From: Anaspis maculata | Lineage: Eukaryota > Arthropoda > Insecta > Coleoptera > Scraptiidae | Direction: 5' to 3' | DNA: 64,000 bases | Assembly (NCBI GenBank): GCA_949128115.1 | Contig: OX421961.1 | Span: 125,057,050 to 125,121,049, forward strand | Shown: positions 47,526 through 58,700 of the stretch, piece by piece | How the letters are laid out: the number at the start of each line of letters is the position of its first letter | Position numbering within the stretch: the stretch's first letter is position 1 | The notes under the pieces: generated by a model | The model's database searches: none | Seen by the model: the letters and a program-made list of their open reading frames with translations, nothing else | What the model was told of the DNA's origin: nothing | Made by a program: the position numbers and the translations under genes

Positions 47526-47862
47526 CGGCCACATAAGCGTCATTCTGTTACTTATATAAGAAAATGTGCTCCAACTGATTTCGACCTCCTGAACACGAAT
47601 ATCGGGTTCACTTTTGAATTGGAACATTTCTTTTTTATCGAAAAACCGAAAAAATGGTAGCCTTGTCACATGATTTTTAGTGATACCTACCTACTTTTTT
47701 TTTGTTATTGAGCGAACATGTTTCGTAATTTGAGTGCCATTATCCTTCAGGTACCTAGTATTGGCTATTTCAAAATGTTCAATTACTATTTCGGCACGTC
47801 TGATTTTAAATTTGTAGGGTCGTGTAATATGCGCCGAGCCGTGGCTTTGCGGCCGTTTTCAA
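45574..47862. repeat. Tandem direct duplication, unit about 1141 bp
   Basis: Unit 1 (45574-46714) and unit 2 (46715-47862) both start CAAGCGAATATGCCTCATGG and are almost identical. They differ by a few substitutions and by the GACA run, about 4 repeats in unit 1 and 6 in unit 2. The junction is GGCCGTTTTCAACAAGCG. The near identity points to a recent event. Confidence 0.9.
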
Positions 47863-48650
47863 AAATCGATAACAATTGACCTAACGGTCGGATCGAAGTG
47901 GGGTTTTTGTCAAAAGAAAGTTCAAATTGTTCTCTAAATATAATGCCGTACATGCAGTGATGTATTTCATTAAGAAATTGTAGTTGCCTGCATATCGCAA
48001 CTTTCTACATCTTACCGCGAATGCCAGCACTTGATCGGCGAAGCCGCCCTACATCAAAATGTTATTTTTGTAATTGTTCATGATTATTTCGGCAACATTT
48101 TTCTTGATTCGCGTACCAAGGCCATGAGCTACCCATTCGAGTTGAAATATTTTCTGTATTGAATTTCGTTTTGTTCGGAGGAAAGGATATCAAGCACCAG
48201 CAAGCAACGAATAAATCATTTGCGGCCGAGCCGTAGTTTCGGAGTCATGTTCAAAAATTAATAACTACTAATCGGCACCTCGCACCTATGTGAAATTTTC
48301 ATTAAAATAAAGTTCAAATCATTCTCTAAATATAACTCCGCATATGTATTATGGTAAAATGATAAGATCGGATACTTCCTCGCATGTGATAACTTTCGAG
48401 ATCAGGCCGGCTTCTGAAATGCAGCATTCAACGGCGATGCCGCGTCACACTAAATTGTTATTATTGTCATTGTTTATTATTATTTCGTCAAGATTTTTCT
48501 TGGTTCGGGATACAAGGTCATGAGCTACCCAATGGAGTAAAAATTTTTCGCAAAAACCTTTTCGTCTAGGACTAGATGCGGGGACGGACGGACGGACGGA
48601 CGGACAAAGCGAGGACAAAAGCGCCTTCCCGTTTGGAGAAGTGCGCTAAA
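45608..48650. mobile_element. Minisatellite-bearing element with AGCGCACTTC ends (Helentron/HINE-like?)
   Basis: It starts TAGCGCACTTCC and ends GGAGAAGTGCGCTA, and contains GACA and GGAC tetranucleotide runs (46359-46375, 47496-47521, 48577-48604) and arrays of ATGGCGGCCAAGATGG units. Inverted subterminal ends plus tetranucleotide runs resemble non-autonomous Helentron-type elements, but no RepHel or hairpin end was proven. Most of its length is a tandem duplication. Confidence 0.45.
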
Positions 48651-49617
48651 AAATCATTTTTTTTGAGCGTGCGTGAATCTGCAAAACCGCATTTAAGCAC
48701 CTGAAAACAGTCGTAATCAACACAACATAAATTTCAACAATAAGTAACCTGAACTGGTTCTTCTGTCACTCATTGTTTTGGGTTTTGTAGTGTTGGTTAC
48801 GACAATTTTCAGGTGTTTTGATGCAACTTTGCAGATTCACGCGCACTCTGAAAAGCATTTACTTTTCGGTATTCCTACGGACATTTGGGAATTCCGTCCA
48901 TGCTGTATAAGCAGAAAACAGTCCAAGGTATAATTTCCTGTGAAAATTGAAATTCCTGATCGTTGGCAATATGTAATGAAAAAATGACTGTTGATTTGGT
49001 GTTGGCAATTTTACACTTCCTGCAATGCATCTTGTCAACAAATGCTGTTAAGAAAATTACGAGACCAGGACGAGCTCAAGAAGAAAGAAGCTAATCGAAA
49101 TCAACCTGAGTTAAGTCAGTTTGTGATATTTCCGCATGAGAAAAAAATCTTTTCAAAATCAAGAAAAACTAGACGTTTGCCCAGGGAATTATTTCTTTTT
49201 AACCGCGAAGAATCGCACTGGCGTGGCAGTTAGTGCTATCAAGGGCTTCACTACAGTCATGTGGTTTCAGTGCGGTAAGTCAGACGGCGATGCAAAAATT
49301 GCAAAATAGATTATTGAAAAGTGGCTCTTTTTGGGTCCTTCGGCACCAACTTTTCGATGTGGAGGACCGGGCGGCGGCTTGCCGAATTCGAAAACTCAGT
49401 ATGTTAATCGGGATACAAAACCGTACCAGACGGCAAATTTTCGACTCTTCGCGACCTTTTGCAAGGTAGAACCTACCCATTGCCTGGACTACAATGCAAG
49501 AATGCATAAGATGTGAGTGATGTGACCCATATCTGATTTACCATGGATATTTGTGCAAATTTTCAATGATGTGCTGATTATAATAAACTAAGAAAAAGTT
49601 AAAAAAAAGGAGATTCT

Positions 49618-49795
49618 GAATTACATTTGACACTCTCTGAATTACAATTGACCAATCTGAATTACATCTAACGCTTTCTGAATTACGATTGACGCTTTCC
49701 GAATTACAACTGACCAATCTGAATTACAATAATTGACTAAACTGAATTTCATCTGACGCTTTCAGAATTACAATTGATTCTGATTTACAGCTGGA
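49618..49795. repeat. Minisatellite, inverse copy of the 43998 array
   Basis: Repeats of CTGAATTACAATTGACCAAT and CTGAATTACATCTAACGCTT, the inverse complement of the array at 43998-44425, but shorter. Confidence 0.75.
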
Positions 49796-50060
49796 AAAGG
49801 TTGTAGTAACCTTCGCTTGCTCCAGTATGTATTATCAGATACAAAATCTTCCATTTTAGATGACGAAATTTTCCATGAAATTATCAGTTGATTTAAAATT
49901 CAATTTTTTGTCCACACATCCCTTGGAAATAAACGGACAAAGCACAAGCAAAGAGAAATGGTAGGTACAATTAAAATGCCCAAATTTTACTTCTCGGCAC
50001 GCATTTATTTTTCCCCACTCATTTGAAAAGTAATAATACCTGTATTCCTGATGTATTAAC

Positions 50061-52418
50061 ATACAGGGTTATTCAAAAGTCCGGAATAAAATTCATAATT
50101 TTTTTACATATTTATTTCGGAAAAACCCGAGGAAAAACCGCTCAAACCGGTCGATTTCTAAAAATGGTAAGCCGTTTTTTCATGACACGTGTCATGTTCT
50201 ACCGTCAACCCCCTAACCCCAAGCCACCCTTAGTATTTTTTTTCAAATGGTACCCTATGGCTTGTGAGGGCTCGTTGGAAAGCTTGTCGAAAACTATTTA
50301 GATCTACCATTGAAAATTAGATCAGACGCTTCACCGTGAAGTTTTGAGGAACCCCAGTTTTACTTAACAGTCCGGAATAAAATTCATATTTTTTTTCCAT
50401 ATTTATTTCGGAAAAAACGCTCGAACAGGTCGATTTCTACAAACGGTAAGCCGTTTTTTCATGACACGTGTTATCCGTGGAAAGTTTTTATCGCCGTCTT
50501 GGTGCTTGTCAAGTTGAGGGTGGAGGTCATTTTGAACACATACTTTGACGTTTTGTAGGTTTATGCAAACTTACATGATGAAATAAAATTCCGTTCAGTA
50601 TTAACACCGGCATTTATTCGTATTCTTTAAACCTGTATGGTCAAACATTCGATCTAATTTTCAATGGTAGATCTGGATAGAGTTTTTGACAAGCTTTCCA
50701 ACGAGCCCCCACAAGCCATATACAGAGTGTCCCGTTTTTCAACGCTCACTATTGGTATCTCGGAAACGGTGAGAGATACAGAGTCGGTTAAATTACAAAA
50801 AAGTTGCGCGATTTTATGACTATTTCAAATATCTCAAGATATCCTAAATATCTTTTGTCATTTCTGAAATATCCCAAAAAAACTGAAAAATGCCGAATTC
50901 GAAAATTTCGAATCATTTCTTTATTATGACAGCTATCAATTTGAAAATTGGTAACTTGACATTTTTCAAGGTCCTTGATCGATTGACGTTGATATTTTTT
51001 CCCTGCGCTTACTAGTTTTTGAGATATGACAGTCAACTTTATTTTTTCTTATGGACACCATATCATTTATCCACCCCATAAAACTCATCGATTCTTCCTC
51101 TTTACAAAGATATAAAACACTTGTGGCATTTTTGTCAAAATAACCTGTAAAAATTGGAAAAACTGTTTCTGAGGCGAAAAAATCGAGCTACCGCTTCGGT
51201 TGTCATGCTCTTGTGGCATATAAACAATGGCATTTGGTTGCTATGGTCTGTTGTCTGTTGTATTTGATAATGATAATGAATAACAATAAAACAAATACAG
51301 AACTAAGTATAACACAAAATGACATAGCAATAGCAATAAACATTCATAATTTACAATTGTCCGAATTGGAGTCCATTTTGCTCTATGCATGTTGTGTGCC
51401 TTTTAGCCATGTTTTCAACGGCTGCGCTGATATCGTGCGGGTTATTAATTGACTGAAACGCATCATCAGCTCCTTGATTCCAGCTCTTGGTTGCTTTGTG
51501 TGATGTTCTGTCATGAACCACAAATTCGATCTTTGAGCGTTCCCCGCAAAATGGACCCCATTTCGAGTAATTGTAAATCATAAATGTTTATTGCTATTGC
51601 GATGTTATTTTGTGTTATACTTGGTTTTGTATTTGTTTCATCATTATCTATTATCATTATCAAATACATAAAAACGGAATGTAACTCAACTTTTTCCAAA
51701 ATCAACAGACCATGGCAACCGAATGCCATTGTTATTATGCCACGAGAGCATGGCAACCGAACCAGTAACTAGATTTATTCGCCCCAGAAATGGTTTTTTC
51801 AATTTTTACAGGTTATAATGACAAAAATTCTACGAGTGTTTTAGATCTTTGTAAAGGGAAAGAAAAGATGAGTTTTATGGGGTGGATAAATGATATGGTG
51901 TTCATGAGAAAAAATTAAGTTAACTGTCATATCTCAAAAACTAGTGAATGTAAGAAAAAATTATTAACGTCAGTCGATTAGGGACTTTCAAAAATGTCAG
52001 AATACCAATTTTCAAATTGATAGCTGTCATAATAGAAAATTATTTGAATTTTAGGAATTCGGCATTTTTCAGTTTTTTTTGGAATATTTCAAAAATTAAC
52101 AAAGATATCTTTGATATTCTGACATTTTTGAAATAGTCATAAAATTGCGCAACTTTTTTGTAATTTAACCGACTCTGTATCTCTTACCGTTTCCGAGATA
52201 CCAATAGTGAGCGTTGAAAAACGGGACACCTGTAGAGGGTGCCATTTGAAAAAAAAATACCAAGGGTGGCTAGGGGTAGGGGGTTGACGGTAGAACATGA
52301 GACGTGTCATGAAAAAACTGCTTACCGTTTTTAGAAATCGACCGGTTCGAGCGTTTTTTCCGAAATAAATATGGAAAAAAATTATGAATTCTATTTCGGA
52401 CTTTCAATAATCTGTATT
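50061..52418. repeat. Fold-back repeat with nested family H fold-back
   Basis: Left ATACAGGGTTATTCAAAAGT with CCGGAATAAAATTC is mirrored by GAATTCTATTTCGGAC with TTTCAATAATCTGTAT. Left-arm text continues to about 50718, while the right arm is 52237-52418. A second internal partial of the left arm begins near 50370. The family H element at 50719-52236 is inserted within it. Confidence 0.75.
50719..52236. repeat. Fold-back inverted repeat, family H, copy 2
   Basis: The ends TATACAGAGTGTCCCGTTTT and AAAACGGGACACCTGTA are inverse copies. Arms contain CGGTTAAATTACAAAAAAGT mirrored near 52160, and the centre has a further inverted pair with CAATAGCAATAAACATTCAT (51327, mirrored near 51580). Arm text is shared with 8116-9032. 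Confidence 0.8.
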
Positions 52419-52794
52419 ATGTAGCTGGTATTCCTTTTACACGAAATCTCAGATAATAGAGAGGTCTTCAATCAAGTGAGATGAAGTGAGAATTCACACT
52501 TCAGGCATCTGTGCTTCAGGCATACTTCAGGTGGTAAAAGGAACACAGCTAATGTGTTTCGAGTTTCGACTGTACCTGCTAATCGGTCCCCCTGGCACCT
52601 GGTTCATAAGTCGCGAAAAAACGCTGAATGTGCGACCTACATATTTGACAGCTGCTCAATCTGACAGTTCTCTTTCTCAGTACCTGTCAAGACAAAAACT
52701 GGCTGGGTTGTCTTGCCTGAGTTGCGGCAGCACATGATAAAGGGGCAGGACCTAGATTTGTGACCAGGGCTTTTCCAGTCCACATTCAAAAACT
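52419..52794 (+). promoter_or_regulatory. Likely promoter and 5' UTR of DLST
   Basis: Unique sequence between a fold-back and the DLST ATG. It contains TGACAGCTG, CTGACAGTTC and CCTGTCAAGACA motifs but no clear TATA box. TTTTCCAG at 52771-52778 could be a splice acceptor for an upstream exon. Confidence 0.4.
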
Positions 52795-55700
52795 ATGGCG
52801 GGCATGCTATCCAAAACATCACGGCTATTGCCAAAGTCGGCGCTACGGTCATTCAATACTCGCCTAGGAAGCAACCCAAAGCAGGTGAGCCCCCGTCGCT
52901 CCATCATGCATAATCCCCCCATGCGGACCAAAAATAGACTCCGTGAACTTTATTACAATACCTTCATCAATTATTACCATTATGTAACGCGGCGTGTGCG
53001 AATCGGACCGTCCAAGGTTCCGTCGCATTCGCATGTATCCAAAACTGTTATGTAATAACCTGCAAATTTGAATTTTTCCCTTCAACAGGCGCCGCGGCAT
53101 CGGTGCTACCACCAGGCACCGGCCGCATGCAGAAGTGGACCATGCATCGCCAAATTCACCAGCCCAAAGTTTACGAGGTTCGATATAAACCCGGCCACAC
53201 ATGCCCGTTGCCTAAATAAATGCTGATAATTTTCTAGGCCCCAGTACTACGAAGAAGTCAGGTATTTCAGATCGTCGGCCGCTCTGTTTGAGGATAAAAT
53301 TGTCACGGTGCCGCCGTTTGCAGATTCAGTTTCCGAAGGAGATGTCAGGTAACTGGGGGCTTGGTGTGCCCGTCAAAATTATCTGTGCAAATCGGATTTG
53401 AACAATTGAATTCTTCCGACAGGTGGGAGAAGAAAAAAGGCGACCACGTGGCGGAAGATGAAGTCGTGATGGAAATCGAAACGGACAAGACTTCGGTTCC
53501 CGTGCCGTCCCCGGGCAATGGGATAATCGAGGAGACTTACGTCAAGGACGGAGACACCGTCAAAGCCGGCCAGCAGCTGTTCAAATTGAAGATAACCGGC
53601 GAAGCCCCCGCGAAGAAGGCGGCTCCCGCTGCCAAGGCGCCGGAGGCGCCCGCCGCACCAGCCCCGGCGGCCGCCGTTCCGCCACCACCAGCCGCAGGTG
53701 AGCACCCTTGAAAATGTTGCCCTTTCTCTAAACCAGACCAAAAAAGTTGAAGCATTCATCAGTTGTTGTATTAATTAGAGTCATCAATTGAAATTCACAC
53801 TAAATATAGGTGTTCTTCAATTCACTGTAAAAAGTCCAAGACCACTTAAAGAAATGAGGTATATGGGAAAATGCTTCAAAAGTGGCGGAAAAATATTGAA
53901 AAAAGCTGGATTTTTATTTTTGAAAAAGGGGTTCAAGTCCGTTTAATTTCGTTATAATGTAACATTTTTTTGAACTCTTTGTCACAAACAAAAACCATTT
54001 TTTTGTTGAATTGTTGAATGTGTTTTCAAATTTTATTCACTACACAGGATAAGTAATAAATTTGGGAGATCCGTATTCTCCAAAAAAAAAGTGCCCTCGC
54101 TGGATACGTCTGTGTATAAGAGGATATTTGAGCAATCCACCTTTCCCATGACAGAAATTACTTGCGCGCATACTCCCGCTAATACAAACGGTTACTACAG
54201 ACCGCTAGTTCTGGATTTACATTCGAGAATGTTCAACAATCTTCCTGGATGTTCCTGAACGTTCCAGACTATTCTCGAACATTCCAGAAAGTACCAGAAC
54301 ATTCTGAAATGTTGTGGAATGATCTCGAATAGTCTCGAATTCTCTGCACTGTACCCCTACGAATGGGTAGCCCCACACCAAAAAGGCTTCGAATAGTCCA
54401 CAATGTTCCAGAACATCCCACAACATTCGAGGATGTTCTGGAATGTTCCACACTGATCTGGAATGTTCCGGGATCTTCCCGAACATTTCAGACTATTCCT
54501 GAACATTCCAAAACATACCGAAACATTCTGGAATGTTGTTGAATGATCTCGAGTGTTCCACAATGATTTAGAATGTTCCGGGGCGTTTCTGGACGTTCCA
54601 GACTATATCTGAACATTCTAGAACATACCGGAACATTCTGGAATGCTGTGGAATTATCTCGAATACGCTCGAATGTTCTGGACTGTTCTAGAAATTTCTA
54701 GGGGACGAAACATTCAGCCCTTGTATCTTCAAAACCACGCCCTTTGGGTAAAACCGGGAACCTTCTTCATGAATGGGGGATAGAGGGGTACTACACCATA
54801 TGATCGTACCAGAACTCTGTTCCAAAGTAATGCTACGTATTTCGCGTACGGGTTCGCTTATAATAGGGTGATTGCATGTAAGAGGCGCTTGTGGCGCCGT
54901 TTGCCACCTGGGGATTTTAGGTTTATCAATTGGTATTTCAAACCGTCAAATCGTGTGTCATAACTATCGATCGCGTGATTTTGGCACTTGAATAAATTAA
55001 CATTTTACTCGCCTCACCAATTGCCCGCTGTCATCAGTTCTTTTTTCATCTTTCTACGGGGTGTCCCGTAGAGTGACATAAGTGTTACAAAACTCACAGG
55101 GAGATAGAAAATTGAACAATAAGGGGACTTTTCTTGATAAACATACCCTCGCAAACCTCGTCGCAAACGCATAATAACGGAGATACAGGCCTTCAAAGTT
55201 GTTTTTTAAAAATAGTTTTCTTTGCATAGCTTTTGAACCGTTGAACCGATTTTAGTCAAATTTGAATTAAAGTTTACTGAAACAGGTCTGTATTGAACAA
55301 TGGTAACGCATTTTATCAAACATTTTTAGGGGCGAAGATAATAGGGGGTGCCCTCCCCCTTTTCTCCCTATTTTTGACCTCCCCGACAATTTTTGGAAAT
55401 AAGTTCAATTTAGAATTCTACGTTCAATTCTTATGAAAAAAGTTACTTCTGCAAAATTTCGATTAGAGGCTTAGTTTTCGAGATATTTAGGATTGAAACA
55501 TTGCAAGACATCTCGAAATCGCCACTTTCCTGGGCCTTAGAATTAAAATTCAAGAGAACCCATGATTCGTCAACTGGAATGAGTTTTCTGGGTGTTTTCA
55601 GTTGATGAACCATCATTTTCGCTGAGAAACATTGAGTTTTTCAGAAACAATTGGGGCCCTGGAAAGTCACGATTTCGTGATGTTTTCTAATGTTTCAAAC

Positions 55701-58700
55701 CCAAATATCTTGAAAATGAAGCTTCTAATCAAAATTTTGCAAGAGTAACTTTTTTCTTTAAATTGAACGCAAAATTCAAAAATTGAAACCGTTTCAAAAA
55801 ATATTTAGGAGGGTTGAAAATAGGGGGGAAAGGGGGAGGTTACCCCCCCCATTATCTTCGCCCCTAAAAATGTCTGATGAAATTCGTTATTATTGTTCAA
55901 TGAAGACCTATCTTAATGAACTTTGGTTCGAATTTGAATAAAATCGGCTGAACGGTTCAAAAAGTATGCTAAAAAACTGTTTTTAAAAACAACTTTGAAG
56001 GCCTGTATCTCCGTTATTATACGTTTGGGAGGGTATGTTTATGAACAAAAGTCCCCTTTTTTTTCAATTTTCTATCTCCCTGTGAGTTTTGTAACACTTA
56101 TTCCGGGACACCCTGTATGTTGTCGACGCTGAAAAATGCCCTATAAATGTTGTGTGCCACACTGCGCTCAAAGTTGAAGAAACAGAAATGGCATGAAACT
56201 CCACAAGTTCCCCACGAATGATGCCCTGAAGAAGCGATGAGCCGTTGCTCGACTTCCATTTGCAATTTGCAAAACATAAACGAAACGAATCGATAATCTG
56301 GTTCTGGCGCAAGCGCGCTGTACCACCGAACCAAACCACCAAGTGGCGACAAGCTGAACCAAATCATACAATTGCCCTGTTGAGACGATAGTTTCAAAAC
56401 ACGCTGTTTATTACTGCGCACTACAATAAATACAGGCCAACAATCATTTACTTGAGAATATCGCTGGTACTATTCGCTTCTATCGCTCTCGATCACTTTC
56501 AGTTCAATACTGGTCCGTAGGTCGAGGGTCGAGGATCGGTGCTTTATGTAGCTCAGACTATCAATCTCGAATGCTCCATCAGTTCCCCAGCAAATTCCAC
56601 AATGACCCGGGATATGGTTTCGCGACGACTCTAGAAAAATCCTACACATTTCGCGTGTATACTATGTGCTCTGGAGACCCAGCGCCTCCGCTCATTCAGC
56701 TGATATTCTCTAATCGACCGTTGAAGTCTCCAATGCAATTTCAATCGCCAAGCCATCGCGTACATGCTGGAAATGTCCGGAGCTTCGCACTTGTACACTG
56801 CGACCTAATGGGAAGAGTCTTGAAAGACCGGGTGTTCTTCAGAATGCACAAGAATCGTCGCTCGTAACAGTAATTTCGGAAATCATTCGAGAAAACAAAG
56901 ATGAATGGGTTTGAAGTTCACATTTCCAAAAATTAAAAAAAAAAACATTTTTTTTTTGTTTTTTTTTCCAAATTTTTCTGAGATTTTTAATCATTTTCCC
57001 CAACTGTCCTGGACTTTTTTTACCTCATGTTCAGAGTCCTTTGTATACAGAGTGTTCCTGGTTTCTTCTGCCGAACTTCAGAAGGTGATAGAGAATTAAG
57101 AAATAAGTAGAGTTTCTCGCAAAAATATATTCCAGAAATGCACAATAGCGGAGATATAGGCCTTCAAAGCTGAATTTGAAAAATTAGTCTCTTGCAATAA
57201 TTCTTGTGGACAGGGGGGCTGCGCCATTTTCTAAAAATTGGGCGTATTCTTGAATTCTTCCTTCAATTTTGAGCAAAAAGTTTCCTTGATAACATTTTTA
57301 ATCGATACTTTTTTCTGAGGTATCTGAGTCTGGATATCCGAAAAACATCGCAAAAACAAAATCAGGGAGCTGAAAAATTTGAAATTCAAAGAAAATTATG
57401 AATGTTTTTTTGTCAAAAAAATCGTCATGTCTGTCGCGGGTGCTTCCATTGCGACTTTTTTTTTGAAGCGACGGCATGAGGTTTTATAGGTATTGATGCG
57501 ATTAAGTAAGACCCTGCGATAATTACGTTGTGACTAATTAACTAATCCATTACGTACTAATTTGCTGACACCAAACCATTTCTACACACAAAACAACCGT
57601 GTCTTGGACCGCAACTGATTTTGTTTTATTTGTATAAATATTGACAAACATCAGAATTGTTCTCTGCTGATGCTATTATCTGATAATTCTTAGCACAGTT
57701 TAATTCGGGTTATAATTAGAATCCGATGTCATTTCATTTCTGTAAGAGAACACCCTCGTCTTCTCCAAATTATTCACATACATCAGGAACAACACGTTTA
57801 ACAGCTTGGCAGATTTGCCATTTAAAAGACTTGAAATTAACAGTTGTAAGTGTTATCGCTGTGAATGATTTTCACTTCAGATCATTCCATTTTACATTCC
57901 TATGCCGTCAATTTCACAGTAAACATTTCAAGTAGGTGAGAGTTTGTTGTTTTTATCTACAGCTTTACTTATTTTTAGCACATTTTCGTAAGAAAATGAC
58001 GCTTATATGGCCGGTTTGTCTGTCTGTCTGTCTGTCCGTGTAGAAATTAAGAAGTTGTACTTCTCCTCAGCAAATGAAGTAAGAGCCTTGGAACTTTTTT
58101 TGATGGATGGCTGATGTCCCCAAGGGTGGCCAATGGGCATTATTTTTTTTTAGTCGGGGTGCTACGATTTTGAATACCGCAAATGAATTAGACGGGATGC
58201 CCTTTGGCATGATAACTACACATACCAAGGTGATTAATTTTCTCCAAGGATGCGTCAACATTTCCCACTCAGAAAAAAAGATGGCGACGATTTTTGACAG
58301 GACCTGAATTTTTGTAAAACATAGGCATGTGGGATATGTTTTCTTACTAATTTTGACCTCCTGAACACGAATATCGAGTTTATTTTTACATCAGAAATAA
58401 AATCGACCTCATATTTCACATCTGAAAACCGCAAAAATAGCAGACTCTCGCTTATTTTCGAATTGAAAATTTTGTATGCCATTTACATCGATTTCCAGCC
58501 TTGAGCTCGTTAAATAGATCTCACGGAACAAGTTAACAGTGTAAGTTCTGCAAAATAACTCTACAAACATCGCCAGGGTGCGCCCCAAAACATACAAAAT
58601 ATGGGCTCTGGGAGCACATTTTTCTGCGGCTGATTTAAGGGATGTAAGTGTGAAATGGAAAATGTTTTGCAATACATTCCACTGTTTTATATAGTAAGCT

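Larger units (their letters stand above)
43986..49803. repeat. Large interrupted inverted repeat (arms about 43986-45560 and 48860-49803)
   Basis: From outside in, the arms share ACTTTTTCCAACTGTAAATC, the minisatellite, and GACCTTTTGCAAGGT. Next come TTGGTGCCGAAGGACC-like text, GAAAACATCACGTTTTTC-type text, TTGTTGACAAGGTGCA and GGACTGTTTTCTGTTTAT, all in mirror order. The left arm also carries the element at 44490-44679, absent from the right arm. The centre holds a separate tandemly duplicated element (45574-48650). Confidence 0.7.

Noticed and set aside
46090..47536. Two similar frames of about 100 codons (46090-46410, 47231-47536) that could be read as paralogous genes
   Set aside because: They are the same part of a tandem repeat unit and end in a GACA microsatellite. 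Their C-termini change with repeat number.
54217..54563. Overlapping minus-strand frames of 60-89 codons
   Set aside because: They are translations of the GAATGTTC repeat and change with each unit.
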